A stretch of DNA of 64,000 nt. Source: Prevotella sp. P5-50 (GTDB lineage: Bacteria > Bacteroidota > Bacteroidia > Bacteroidales > Bacteroidaceae). The stretch is from NCBI RefSeq assembly GCF_002251295.1, contig NZ_NPJA01000019.1, forward strand, positions 248,001 to 312,000, given 5' to 3'. The position numbers and the translations under genes are program-made. The notes beneath the pieces are model-generated. The model did not search any database. It was not told the DNA's origin and saw nothing but the letters and a program-made list of their open reading frames with translations. Positions 55,034 through 64,000 of this stretch are shown in pieces (position 1 is the first letter of the stretch; every line of letters starts with the position of its first letter).

Positions 55034-55870
55034 CTATTTACCGAGGTATGCTTCGCGCGTTAGGTATAGTGCAACGGTGCAGCAGCGCAGATACTCCTGC
55101 GACATATACACCATTCCGCCATAGGGATTGTCGGTTCCCCATGAGTTTTTCATCTTAAAGAACAGCCGCCCGTCGGGGTGGCGTGCCAGTCCTATTATCG
55201 TCATGCAGTGGTCGTCATCGGGTCGTGACGAGGTGGTGTGGTCGGCTATGCCGCTACGAAAAGAAAATCCACTGTTGTTGATATCACCCTCCCAACAAAC
55301 GGGATGGCGATGGTGCAGGGCACGCAAGACTATGGCAACCAACGAGTCTTGAGGCACGTTGAGAAAGGTTTCCCGCTCCCAGTTGTCGGGATAGTCTGCC
55401 ACAATCATCTTGCCATAAGGCTGGGTAGGGTCGGAAGTTACCGCCATGTATTCCTCTGGTCCACACACACTGTGGGCAAACTCCTGTGGCGTATAACGTG
55501 CACCGAGCATGAACACCCACTGTGGCAACGGCAGTTGGTCGTGGGTAGAGTCGGGATAGGTGTCGAACGGCACAATACCTTTATTAGCCATCAAGCGGAG
55601 CAAGGAGTGTCCCATACCACGCTGTCGCTGTTTTCCCACCAGCCTCTTGATATAATAAGGTGATAGGTTTACCGAGTCACCTCGGCAGATATGTTCCGTC
55701 TCGATGGTGGCGAGCATGGCATAAGCCCAGCAGAGCGCGTCGTTGCCTTGGTTTTTGACAGGAGTGAACGGCAGACTCACCACCTCTTGAAAAGCCACAG
55801 GCGGTTGGTTCCTGCATCCTCCCGTCAGCAGGATGATACCGATGAGTAATATAGCAGTAGCGTGTTTCAT
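55034..55870 (-). CDS. Papain-like (C1-type) cysteine protease lipoprotein
   Basis: A 278-residue lipoprotein (lipobox LLTGGC, Cys19) with a papain-fold protease domain. Catalytic Cys47 in VKNQGNDALCWAYAM, His221 in DDDHCMTIIGL and Asn242 in FFKMKNSWGT give a complete active site, closer to the bleomycin-hydrolase/C1B style than to classical papain. No pro-peptide is visible. ATG 55870 lies 5 bp from the -7 box, so the mRNA is nearly leaderless. It is divergent from the transporter gene through a shared palindrome. Confidence 0.9.
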   Translation of the reverse strand: MKHATAILLIGIILLTGGCRNQPPVAFQEVVSLPFTPVKNQGNDALCWAYAMLATIETEHICRGDSVNLSPYYIKRLVGKQRQRGMGHSLLRLMANKGIVPFDTYPDSTHDQLPLPQWVFMLGARYTPQEFAHSVCGPEEYMAVTSDPTQPYGKMIVADYPDNWERETFLNVPQDSLVAIVLRALHHRHPVCWEGDINNSGFSFRSGIADHTTSSRPDDDHCMTIIGLARHPDGRLFFKMKNSWGTDNPYGGMVYMSQEYLRCCTVALYLTREAYLGK

Positions 55871-55875
55871 GCGTG

Positions 55876-55955
55876 CAAAAGTACATAAAGATGGGCGGAA
55901 TGACAAAAGAAACGTCCACTTTCTTTTGTCATTCCCCCGATAAGCAGTAATTTTG
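55876..55955. promoter_or_regulatory. Divergent promoters sharing one 16-bp palindrome
   Basis: Perfect arms GGAATGACAAAAGAAA (55897-55912) and TTTCTTTTGTCATTCC (55920-55935), spacer 7 bp. The right arm carries the plus-strand -33 TTTG (55925-55928) with -7 TAATTTTG (55948-55955), gap 19. The left arm carries the minus-strand -33 TTTG (55904-55907) with -7 TACTTTTG (55876-55883), gap 20. One palindrome thus provides -33 elements in both directions. Confidence 0.82.
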
Positions 55956-55976
55956 CAGATGAAAAGAGAGTAAGAC

Positions 55977-56936
55977 ATGAATATAATACGCTTTCTGAAA
56001 GACTGGACGCTGCCTGTGGCAATAGCTCTTGGTGCAACAGTTTATCTGCTGTTCTACTATGTGCCGCAGCTCGACGGACTGGGCAATAGGCTAGGCCCCG
56101 TTATCGATGTGATATTCCCGGTGACGGTGTTTCTCACGCTGTTAGCCACCTTTTGCAAGGTCGATTTCCATCAGATGCGCCCCCATCGTTGGCATATTGG
56201 TGTGCTTGCAGCACAGGTATTGCTGGTAGTTTCCAATCTCGGCATCATCTTTCTGGTAGGTGACGACCTTGACCAACAGCTCATCTGGCAAGGAGTGCTT
56301 ACTTGTACCATCGCCCCGTCGGCATCGGCAGCGCCCGTTGTGACGGGCAAGCTCGGTGGAAACATCAATACGATGACCACCTTTACCGTCATCTCAGCCC
56401 TTGCATCGGCATTGATGATACCCTTGGTGTTTCCTCCGCTGACCAGTACGGTGCATCTTACATTCTTCGAAACCTTCCTCATTATTCTGCAAAAAGTATC
56501 GATGGTGCTCCTGTTGCCGTTGGTCTTGGGCTGGCTGATGCAGCACTATGTGAAGGCGGTCTGCCGTCGCATTGCCTCCATGCCCAATCTGAGTTTCTAT
56601 CTATGGGGCGTCTCGCTCACTATTGTAGCCGGTGTAACGGTGAAGAATATCCTGCACAGCAATGCACCATTGTGGTTGCTCACGGCTATTGCTGCATTGA
56701 GTTTCGTGGTCTGCTTCGTGCAGTTCGGCATTGGTCGCGCCATTGGCAGACACCTTGGCGAGGAAATCTGCAGCGGTCAAGCCCTGTTTCAGAAGAACAC
56801 CTCGTTAGCCATTTGGGTGGCTTACCTCTATCTGCATCCTGTTGCATCGGTAGGCGCAGGCTGTTATGTGCTGTGGCAGAACATCATCAACTCAGCCGAA
56901 CTGTGGCACTACCGCCGCACCCATCCCACTCCGTGA
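55977..56936 (+). CDS. BASS-family (bile acid:sodium symporter-like) transporter
   Basis: A 319-residue inner-membrane protein with about nine hydrophobic segments. The conserved core TIAPSASAAPVVTGKLGGN and the C-terminal LFQKNTSLAIWVAYLYL are typical of BASS-type symporters (bile acids, pantothenate, keto acids). The substrate is unknown. It begins shortly after the shared divergent promoter and is followed at 21 bp by the HAD gene. Confidence 0.85.
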   Translation: MNIIRFLKDWTLPVAIALGATVYLLFYYVPQLDGLGNRLGPVIDVIFPVTVFLTLLATFCKVDFHQMRPHRWHIGVLAAQVLLVVSNLGIIFLVGDDLDQQLIWQGVLTCTIAPSASAAPVVTGKLGGNINTMTTFTVISALASALMIPLVFPPLTSTVHLTFFETFLIILQKVSMVLLLPLVLGWLMQHYVKAVCRRIASMPNLSFYLWGVSLTIVAGVTVKNILHSNAPLWLLTAIAALSFVVCFVQFGIGRAIGRHLGEEICSGQALFQKNTSLAIWVAYLYLHPVASVGAGCYVLWQNIINSAELWHYRRTHPTP

Positions 56937-56957
56937 CTTACTGAATAACATCGCAAC

Positions 56958-57662
56958 ATGACAATGACAAAGACCGATATCACGACCATCATTTTCGATG
57001 CCGACGATACCCTATGGGACTGTCAGACTTGGTTTGACCGTGCCGAAGAGCAACTTGCCGATATGCTCAAACCTTGGGTGAGCGACAGACAACGCGTGGC
57101 AGACAGCCTCTTTGCCATCGAGCGCGCTAATATGCCGCTTTTCGGCTATGGCACTAAGGCATTCACCCTGTCGCTGTTGGAGAATGCTATCAAACTGACC
57201 GATGGTCGTATCGGTGCCGATGTGCTACTCCAAATCATCGAAATGGGTAAGCGTCTGCTGCGTTTCCCTGCTACTCCGTTGCCTGAAGTGGAATCTACGC
57301 TGCGCCAACTCCACGAAGCGGGACGCTACCGGTTGGTGGTATTTACCAAAGGTGAACTGATGGGACAGGAGGATAAACTGTCGCGATCAGGACTGTTGCC
57401 CTATTTCTCGCATGTGGAAATTGTGTCCGACAAGACCGAAACCGCCTATCGCACACTCTGCGACACCCTTGGTGTGGATCCCCATGAAACACTCATGGTG
57501 GGCAACTCCTTCCGTAGCGACATTGCTCCGGCACTTGCTGTTGGCGCCTGGGCAGTACATATTCCCTTCCATGCAGTATGGGCATTGGAGAAATCGCAAG
57601 AGTTTCCACACGAAAGATTAACGAAGATAGAACATTTCAGTCAACTGATGGACTGTCTTTAA
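56958..57662 (+). CDS. HAD-family hydrolase
   Basis: A 234-residue haloacid-dehalogenase-like phosphatase. Motif I FDADDTLWD (nucleophile Asp), motif II VVFTKGE, and motif III/IV region LMVGNSFRSDIAPALAVG are all present. The helical cap (about residues 20-110) suggests subfamily I (YjjG/phosphoglycolate-phosphatase-like). The substrate cannot be told. Co-transcription with the BASS gene is likely. Confidence 0.9.
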   Translation: MTMTKTDITTIIFDADDTLWDCQTWFDRAEEQLADMLKPWVSDRQRVADSLFAIERANMPLFGYGTKAFTLSLLENAIKLTDGRIGADVLLQIIEMGKRLLRFPATPLPEVESTLRQLHEAGRYRLVVFTKGELMGQEDKLSRSGLLPYFSHVEIVSDKTETAYRTLCDTLGVDPHETLMVGNSFRSDIAPALAVGAWAVHIPFHAVWALEKSQEFPHERLTKIEHFSQLMDCL

Positions 57663-57687
57663 ATTATAGCGCTTGACGCATTGCCAC

Positions 57688-59742
57688 TTATCGGATGATG
57701 GCAATGCGGCAAACGGTGCCTCGATGACCGTCGCTTGTAGCGGTCAAAACATGATAGACGCCAGAGGCCACGCGGCGCCCTTTGCTGTCGCAACCATCCC
57801 AGATATAGGTGCCACCCGTGCTGCGCCCACGTGCCACCAGCATGCCTGCCGTGTTTACAATGCGCACATCCGCATCGTAACTCAGTCCTTCAATGGTGAT
57901 AGGTCCCGTATAGTCGGGGGCTACAGGGTTGGGATAGGCGCGCACCACACCTTTCTCCATCTTTTCAGCGGCATCGGTAGCATCGGAAACCACAGCGCAT
58001 AGCCCCTCTTCCGTGCCGATATACACCCGTCCGGTCTGTCCGTCGATGGCGATACTCTCTATGCGGTCAGACAGCAAACCGCTGTCGGCTGAGGTGTAAT
58101 GAGCCACTTCGGTGGTGTTGTCGCTACTGATTACATAGACGCCGTTGCTTTCTGTGCCTATCCATTTGCGGTTGCCGCCATCAATAGCCATGGCAGTCAC
58201 ACTGATTCCCTCCAACAGATAGTCGCCATAACCGCTGCCATCATTGCGCGGAACGACAATCTGCGTATATCCGTAGTCGGGCGATTGTTGCTGTTGTGGA
58301 GTGAGCATCAGCGGTCCCTGATTGGTGCCTGCCCATATATTGCCATCTTTATCTTCTGCCACACAGTTGAAGCTATAGATGTCGCGCAAGGGTGTTTCGT
58401 CTTGATTGCGCAAGGCATCAAAGCGGTCCACCTCGTCTGTTTCAGGGTCGATGCGCACCAGGCAAGGGTGATGGTGATGACTGTTGACAAGCCAAACCTT
58501 ACCCGTATGGTCGGTCGTAGGGTTGCGCAAGATGGTTAGGGGCGTGCCGTTATAGAAGAGTGAGGGATGGTCGAGTGACTCCATCGTGCCTTCACTGTTC
58601 ATGCGGATAAGTGGGTGCTGGGTCTCGCTGTTGGTCATCCAAAGGCGATGCTGACGGTCGTAGAAGAGTCCATCAACACGCACATAGTTGTTGTTGCCCG
58701 GAATGGCACTTGCCAACAGACTATTGCCTGCGGTGTATTGAGCCACCGATTGCCCGTTGCGAAACTCAAAGAGGCCGTTGCCACAGGTCGCTATATAAAG
58801 ATGTGTGGCATCGGCAGGGTCGATAGCCATGCTCACCGCATCCTTTTTCATTGGAGCATCGATTTGCTGCCAATGTCCCTCGCGGTCCATTTGCTGCCAT
58901 TGGGCGGTGCGATCCATCTGTCCTCCGTCGTACCAACCGCCACCTACTCCATACAAACATCCGTTGACGAACCACAGACTGTTGAACTCGTTGTAGTGTG
59001 GTCCACCGGCATTTATCTGGCTGACGATGGATATATAGGCATCGTAGTCACCCCGGTAAGCATCGTAAATGGATTCAGGGAAATGGCTTGTCGAGTGCCA
59101 GTTGGCAGGATTGATGAGGTTGTCGGACATCCGCCCAACCATCACGCCGCTCGCTGCGGTATTGGCATAGAGGTTGCCGTCAACCGGCATCACATTCCAA
59201 ACATCGCTGCCTAAGGTGTAAGTTTCTACCACATGGGCATTCGCCACATCTATCTTCACAATGCTGGAACCCACACAGAGGTAGGCGATGCTACCGTCGG
59301 TAACAATGCGGTGAACCTTCTTGCTGCCTGCCATCGTTGCCATATAGAGGTCGGGCATATTGGTCACTTCACCCTCAGGATTGATGAGGTCGATATTGGC
59401 ATTGGTATAAATGGCGATGAGGCGATGGGCTTCGCTACACCATTTGATATGGGATAGCTGACCGCCATTCAGGCCGTTGGACCGGTCGAAAGTAGTAACC
59501 GACTGGTCGTTGAGGTTGTAGTGATAGAGATTGCCACTCGCTTTGACGAAGAGTCCTTGCTCTGCTTTCTCTATTTGTTGCGGTTCGCCATAGGCTAAAT
59601 AATACTGCCAGGTGCCGGGCTGTGCATGGACTGTCGTCATGGCAAACCAGCATAGCAGGGTACATACACAACGACAGACAGCACCAAAGCTAATGTCGTG
59701 GGACATGAGCCATGATGCTGTCTGACGTGGGGATAGTATCAT
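57688..59742 (-). CDS. porZ: PorZ-like type IX secretion beta-propeller protein
   Basis: A 684-residue exported protein of tandem beta-propellers followed by a C-terminal Ig-like domain (VVRAYPNPVAPDYTGPITIEGL ... GVYHVLTAT) resembling the T9SS C-terminal domain. The N terminus (WQYYLAYGEPQQIEKAEQGLFVKASGNLYHYN ... FDRSNGLNGGQLSHI) matches the PorZ pattern of Porphyromonas, a surface part of the T9SS attachment complex. ATG 59706 would give a tighter signal peptide than 59742. Last gene of leuS-yitT-rdgB-porZ. Confidence 0.85.
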   Translation of the reverse strand: MILSPRQTASWLMSHDISFGAVCRCVCTLLCWFAMTTVHAQPGTWQYYLAYGEPQQIEKAEQGLFVKASGNLYHYNLNDQSVTTFDRSNGLNGGQLSHIKWCSEAHRLIAIYTNANIDLINPEGEVTNMPDLYMATMAGSKKVHRIVTDGSIAYLCVGSSIVKIDVANAHVVETYTLGSDVWNVMPVDGNLYANTAASGVMVGRMSDNLINPANWHSTSHFPESIYDAYRGDYDAYISIVSQINAGGPHYNEFNSLWFVNGCLYGVGGGWYDGGQMDRTAQWQQMDREGHWQQIDAPMKKDAVSMAIDPADATHLYIATCGNGLFEFRNGQSVAQYTAGNSLLASAIPGNNNYVRVDGLFYDRQHRLWMTNSETQHPLIRMNSEGTMESLDHPSLFYNGTPLTILRNPTTDHTGKVWLVNSHHHHPCLVRIDPETDEVDRFDALRNQDETPLRDIYSFNCVAEDKDGNIWAGTNQGPLMLTPQQQQSPDYGYTQIVVPRNDGSGYGDYLLEGISVTAMAIDGGNRKWIGTESNGVYVISSDNTTEVAHYTSADSGLLSDRIESIAIDGQTGRVYIGTEEGLCAVVSDATDAAEKMEKGVVRAYPNPVAPDYTGPITIEGLSYDADVRIVNTAGMLVARGRSTGGTYIWDGCDSKGRRVASGVYHVLTATSDGHRGTVCRIAIIR

Positions 59743-59754
59743 TTTTCTTATAGT

Positions 59755-60375
59755 TTATTTTCCAAGAGTTGCACGCAGATAGTCGGCCAACTTCTGAGTG
59801 GCACGTGCACGGTGGCTGATGGTGTTTTTGACATCCACTCCGAGTTCTGCAAAGGTGTGGTCGTAACCTTCGGGTTGGAACACGGGGTCGTAGCCGAAGC
59901 CTTCACTGCCGTGCTTCTCGTGGGTGATGGTGCCGTTGACAATGCCTTCAAACTCGGTCACTTTCTTCACAGCAGTGCAACCGCAGGGGCACACATCGCG
60001 TCGCTCTATCAGCGCAATGACGGTGCGGAAGCGTGCTTGGCGATTGTCTTTTCCTGCCAGTTCGGCAAGCAGCTTCTGCATATTGGCCTCCGAGTCGTGG
60101 CCTTCGCCACCAGCATAGCGTGCGCTATAAACACCCGGTGCACCGTTGAGAGCCTCTACTTCAAGACCGGTATCGTCGGCAAAACAGCTCACATGATAGT
60201 GGTCATACACATACTGAGCCTTCTGCAGGGCATTCTCCTCAAGGGTCTTGCCCGTTTCGGGAATATCCTCATGGCAGCCGATGTCGGCTAACGACACCAC
60301 CTCGAAACGGTTTCCAAGGATGCTGCGAATCTCTTCCAACTTATGTTGGTTATTGGTTGCAAATACAATTTTCAT
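59755..60375 (-). CDS. rdgB: RdgB/HAM1-family non-canonical purine NTP pyrophosphatase
   Basis: Removes ITP/XTP/dITP from the nucleotide pool. The 206 residues carry [50 protein letters not shown] and the C-terminal [15 protein letters not shown]. Gaps of 21 bp upstream (yitT) and 12 bp downstream (porZ) support one operon. Confidence 0.96.
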   Translation of the reverse strand: MKIVFATNNQHKLEEIRSILGNRFEVVSLADIGCHEDIPETGKTLEENALQKAQYVYDHYHVSCFADDTGLEVEALNGAPGVYSARYAGGEGHDSEANMQKLLAELAGKDNRQARFRTVIALIERRDVCPCGCTAVKKVTEFEGIVNGTITHEKHGSEGFGYDPVFQPEGYDHTFAELGVDVKNTISHRARATQKLADYLRATLGK

Positions 60376-60396
60376 CGTTATAGTTTGTCGGCGGCA

Positions 60397-61353
60397 TCAT
60401 TCCTTAGGGATTTCTTCCACCGCCTTTTTAACTTTTTTAATCTTTACTTTCATCTCGTCAAAGCCTTCGCCATAGACACCGATAACGGCACTTTGGCTTA
60501 CAAAGGCGTTGGGGTCGATCATCTTGATGAGGCGGAAGATGTTGACGCTCTCATTCTTTTTGGCCAAAATACACAATACGCGGAGTTCCTTACCAGTGTA
60601 CCAGCCATGGCCATCGAGGATGGTTACACCATGGTCCATCTGTGTTCCGATGGCATTGGCAATCTCCTGCCACTTGCGAGAGAATATCATAAACTGCACA
60701 GACTCCCTTCGTGCATTCATCACATAGTCGAGCACAAAGTTCTCCATCGTCATCACACAGAAACCAAACACTACCTTGTGGGCGCGCTCGATATAGGTGC
60801 CAAACTGTGGGAAGAACATACACGAACCGATGATACAGAAGTCGGCGGCTATCAGTACAGTACCCAACGATACGTTGTGATACTTATTGATAGATGCTGC
60901 AATAATATCGGTACCACCCGTAGAACCGTTGTTGGAGAATACGGTGGCAAGGGCAATGCCGCCAAACATACATCCTATAACCATCGACATGAAGTCCTGC
61001 CCTTCGCCCAGCAACTTGATGGGCAGGCCGTTGGGCTGTTTGGGCAAGATGTCTTGGGCAAACTTCAGCATGAAATAGAGCGTAACGATGGCATAGATGG
61101 TCTTCATTAGAAACTTGAAGCCCAATACCTTCAACGCGACAATCAGCAGAATGCCGTTGATAATGATATAGGTATTTTCCAAACGGAAACCGGTAGCATA
61201 GTAGATAATGGCCGACAAGCCAGTCACTCCGCCACCTACAATCTCATAAGGCATGAGGAATACGGTGAACGAAATGGTATATAGCAGCAAGCCAACGGTG
61301 ATGAAGAAATAGTCCTTCATCTCGTTCCACAGCATTTTGTGATTGATAGTCAT
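60397..61353 (-). CDS. YitT-family membrane protein (DUF161/DUF2179)
   Basis: A 318-residue membrane protein. About five or six hydrophobic segments (LLLYTISFTVFLMPYEIVGGGVTGLSAIIYYATG; STGGTDIIAASI) form the YitT region; the C-terminal soluble DUF2179 domain includes DHGVTILDGHGWYTGKELRVLCILA and ends in KVKIKKVKKAVEEIPKE. Role unknown; possibly transport or membrane sensing. It lies 16 bp after leuS. Confidence 0.9.
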   Translation of the reverse strand: MTINHKMLWNEMKDYFFITVGLLLYTISFTVFLMPYEIVGGGVTGLSAIIYYATGFRLENTYIIINGILLIVALKVLGFKFLMKTIYAIVTLYFMLKFAQDILPKQPNGLPIKLLGEGQDFMSMVIGCMFGGIALATVFSNNGSTGGTDIIAASINKYHNVSLGTVLIAADFCIIGSCMFFPQFGTYIERAHKVVFGFCVMTMENFVLDYVMNARRESVQFMIFSRKWQEIANAIGTQMDHGVTILDGHGWYTGKELRVLCILAKKNESVNIFRLIKMIDPNAFVSQSAVIGVYGEGFDEMKVKIKKVKKAVEEIPKE

Positions 61354-61369
61354 ATGCCGTATTTGATAT

Positions 61370-64000
61370 TTATTTGCAAACGATGTTTACCATGCGTTTG
61401 GGCACTATGATGACTTTGACCACTTGCTTGCCGTCGATATACTTCGGTGAGCGAGGATCTGCCATCACGGCTTCTTCGATGGTTTTATTGTCAGCATTGG
61501 CAGCAAACTCCATGTCGAAACGTGTTTTGCCGTTGAAGGCAACACCAAGTTTTACGGTATCTTCTACCAAGAACTCTTCATTCCATGTGGGCCATGGGGC
61601 ATCGCAAACGCTGCCGGTCTCGCCCAAAGCCTCCCAAAGTTCTTCGCTGATATGGGGTGCGAAGGGGGCCAATAGTGTAACGAGGGTGCGGAGAAGTTCG
61701 CGGTTGTGACACTTCAACTGTGCCATCTCGCCAACGCAAATCATAAAGGCAGAGATAGACGTGTTGTAAGAGAATTCCTCGATGTCTTGTGACACCTTCT
61801 TAATCAGTTTGTGGACACTCTTCAACTGGGCTTTTGTGGGCTCAGCATCGTCAACGAGCAGTTTGCCATCGGCGTTGTCGCGGCTGTTGCCATAGAACAA
61901 AGCCCAGAACTTCTTCAAGAAGCGGTGGCAACCGTCTATTCCGTTGGTGTCCCAAGGCTTAGACTGTTCTACCGGACCAAGGAACATTTCGTATAGACGT
62001 AAGGTGTCGGCACCGTAGCGCTCAACAATCATATCGGGGTTGACCACGTTGAACATCGACTTAGACATCTTTTCAATTGCCCAACCACAGATGTATTTTC
62101 CGTCTTCAAGGATAAATTCTGCATGCTCATACTCTGGTCGCCAAGCGCGGAAAGCATCTTGGTCGAGCACGTCGTTGCTGACGATATTCACGTCAACGTG
62201 TATGGGAGTTACATCCTTGTAACTGCCTTTGAGGTTCAGACTGACAAACTTGCCCTTGTCTGCGCCCTCATCGTTGATGCGATATACAAAGTTGCTGCGA
62301 CCCTGTATCATGCCTTGGTTTACCAGTTTCTTGAATGGTTCGTCCTCGCAACTGTAGCCTGAATCAAACAAGAACTTGTTCCAGAAGCGTGAATAGATGA
62401 GGTGACCGGTGGCATGCTCTGTACCGCCAACATAGAGATCTACGTTGCGCCAGTATTCATCAGCCTCTTTACTTACGAGGGCTTTCTCGTTCTTAGGATC
62501 CATATAGCGCAGATAGTAGGCAGAAGAACCTGCGAATCCGGGCATGGTGTTGAGTTCGAGAGGGAATACGCTCTTATGGTCTATCAGACTCTTATCTACT
62601 ACTTGGTTGGTCTTGGTATCCCACGCCCACAACTTGGCACGGCCCAATGGGGGCTCGCCAGACTCTGTTGGCTTGTATTCGTCTATTTCAGGCAATTCCA
62701 AAGGCAGACATTCCTTCGGAATCATATAGGGCATATTGTCCTTATAATATACGGGGAATGGTTCGCCCCAATAGCGCTGACGACTGAAGATGGCATCGCG
62801 CAGGCGGTAATTCACCTTGACGCGGCCCAGTCCGTTGGCTTCCACATATTTCTTGGTGGCGGCAATGGCCTCCTTCACGGTCAATCCGTTGAGGCTGAAC
62901 TTTGCTGAAGCAGAGTTGCAGACAATGCCTTCTTTGGCATCATAGCTCTCTTCAGAAACATCGGCGCCTTCTATCAGTGGGATGATGGGAAGGTTGAAAT
63001 GCTTGGCAAAAGCATAGTCGCGCGAGTCGTGGGCAGGTACTGCCATGATGGCACCTGTGCCGTATCCGGCCAATACATACTCTGAAATCCAGATGGGAAT
63101 TTTTTCGTCTGTGAACGGATTGATAGCGTATGAACCAGAGAAAACACCTGTCACTTTTTTGTCGGAAATACGGTCACGCTCAGTACGCTTCTTCACATAG
63201 GCGATATAGTCGCTTACATCGGCTTTTTGAGCATCGGTGGTGAGTTCGGCAACGAGATCTGATTCAGGAGCAAGAACCATGAAGGTTACACCAAACATGG
63301 TATCGGCACGCGTGGTGAAGATGGTGAAGTGCTTGTCGGAATCGGCCACATTGAACTCTACTTCGGTACCTTCGGAGCGTCCAATCCAGTTGCGCTGAGT
63401 CTCTTTCAAAGAGTCGGTCCAGTCGATTGTGTCGAGTCCGTCGAGCAAACGCTGGGCGTATGCAGATACGCGCAGACACCACTGGCGCATCTTCTTCTGC
63501 ACTACAGGGTAGCCACCGCGTACGCTGACGCCATCCACTACCTCATCGTTGGCAAGTACCGTGCCGAGTTGAGGACACCAGTTGACCATGGTGTCGGCAA
63601 GATAGGCTATGCGGTAGTTCATCAACACTTCTTGCTTTTTCTTCTCAGAGTACGATGCCCAGTCAGAAGCAGTGAAGTCCAATTCCTCTGTTCCCAGTGC
63701 ACCACAGTCTTTAGAACCCATCAGTTCGAAGTGTTCTATCAGTTTGATGGTAGGCTGTGCTTTGTGTGAAGAAGTGCTGTAGTATGATTTGAACATGCGT
63801 TGGAACGCCCATTGTGTCCATTTATAGTAGATAGGATCGCAAGTGCGCACCTCGCGTTCCCAGTCGAAGGAGAATCCAATCTTGTCCAACTGCTGTCTGT
63901 AGCGCGCAATATTCTCTGTAGTAGTCTTCTCTGGATGCTGTCCGGTTTGTATGGCATACTGCTCTGCGGGGAGTCCATAGGCATCGTATCCCATCGGATT
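61370..64000 (-). CDS. leuS: Leucyl-tRNA synthetase, missing N terminus
   Basis: The gene runs off the window end; about 876 residues remain. [15 protein letters not shown] directly follows the (missing) HIGH motif. The editing domain ([22 protein letters not shown]), ...[10 protein letters not shown]... inserts, KMSKS loop ([14 protein letters not shown]) and anticodon-binding domain ([20 protein letters not shown]) are visible. It is the first known gene of the leuS-yitT-rdgB-porZ run. The protein has a large Bacteroidetes-type insert between editing and catalytic parts. Confidence 0.95.
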   Translation of the reverse strand, partial: NPMGYDAYGLPAEQYAIQTGQHPEKTTTENIARYRQQLDKIGFSFDWEREVRTCDPIYYKWTQWAFQRMFKSYYSTSSHKAQPTIKLIEHFELMGSKDCGALGTEELDFTASDWASYSEKKKQEVLMNYRIAYLADTMVNWCPQLGTVLANDEVVDGVSVRGGYPVVQKKMRQWCLRVSAYAQRLLDGLDTIDWTDSLKETQRNWIGRSEGTEVEFNVADSDKHFTIFTTRADTMFGVTFMVLAPESDLVAELTTDAQKADVSDYIAYVKKRTERDRISDKKVTGVFSGSYAINPFTDEKIPIWISEYVLAGYGTGAIMAVPAHDSRDYAFAKHFNLPIIPLIEGADVSEESYDAKEGIVCNSASAKFSLNGLTVKEAIAATKKYVEANGLGRVKVNYRLRDAIFSRQRYWGEPFPVYYKDNMPYMIPKECLPLELPEIDEYKPTESGEPPLGRAKLWAWDTKTNQVVDKSLIDHKSVFPLELNTMPGFAGSSAYYLRYMDPKNEKALVSKEADEYWRNVDLYVGGTEHATGHLIYSRFWNKFLFDSGYSCEDEPFKKLVNQGMIQGRSNFVYRINDEGADKGKFVSLNLKGSYKDVTPIHVDVNIVSNDVLDQDAFRAWRPEYEHAEFILEDGKYICGWAIEKMSKSMFNVVNPDMIVERYGADTLRLYEMFLGPVEQSKPWDTNGIDGCHRFLKKFWALFYGNSRDNADGKLLVDDAEPTKAQLKSVHKLIKKVSQDIEEFSYNTSISAFMICVGEMAQLKCHNRELLRTLVTLLAPFAPHISEELWEALGETGSVCDAPWPTWNEEFLVEDTVKLGVAFNGKTRFDMEFAANADNKTIEEAVMADPRSPKYIDGKQVVKVIIVPKRMVNIVCK

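Overview
The window looks like a chromosomal segment from a Bacteroidales anaerobe, most likely Prevotella or a close relative. Supporting signs are -33 TTTG / -7 TAnnTTTG promoters with about 19 bp spacing, almost no Shine-Dalgarno sequences, TonB-dependent receptors, a type III glutamine synthetase, the DapL lysine route, lipoproteins with acidic export signals, and a PorZ homologue (type IX secretion). Species is not determinable by reading.

Left part (1-16 kb): a cobalamin-riboswitch-controlled minus-strand operon encodes a TonB receptor, a CbiK-type chelatase lipoprotein and a second TonB receptor cut by the window edge; cbiA (corrinoid synthesis) is divergent. Next is a nitrogen block: glnK-amtB-torF-like porin-asnB on the minus strand, divergent from dapF-dapL-glnN. 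The intergenic region between them holds two recognisable promoters and a perfect 13-bp inverted repeat. Then tRNA-Leu(UAA) and nadA.

A dense cluster of DnaA boxes between nadA and a trmH-type methyltransferase gene (16.37-16.69 kb) is a strong candidate for the chromosome origin. Beyond trmH lies about 1.1 kb without an intact gene. It holds a truncated metallophosphoesterase remnant and a TCGACCACC repeat cluster, and ends at tRNA-Leu(CAA).

Centre (18.6-38.8 kb): housekeeping and envelope genes (manC, HIT, greA, PAP2 plus sugar/lipid reductase pair, cyclophilin, Ca-ATPase, rnr, pyrE, argH), followed by a minus-strand run of GH3-family enzyme, Ig-like lipoprotein, DUF3108 protein, BtuD-like ATPase and CobD-like aminotransferase. 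The last two return to the corrinoid theme.

Right part (39-64 kb): GH31 glycosidase plus esterase, rlpA, then a long minus-strand run comF-recX-prmC-S41 protease-parE-acyltransferase, a THUMP-like methyltransferase, acetyl-CoA hydrolase/transferase, cysS, a papain-like lipoprotein divergent from a BASS-type transporter, a HAD hydrolase, and leuS-yitT-rdgB-porZ.

Two recurring non-coding elements stand out. One is a 22-bp-period tandem repeat family at three intergenic loci (5.4, 28.9 and 54.8 kb) with two related core sequences. The other is a long A/T-rich palindrome that embeds the -33 element of several promoters (pyrE, the GH3 operon, the divergent protease/transporter pair, with degenerate versions elsewhere). 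Neither matches a family I can name.
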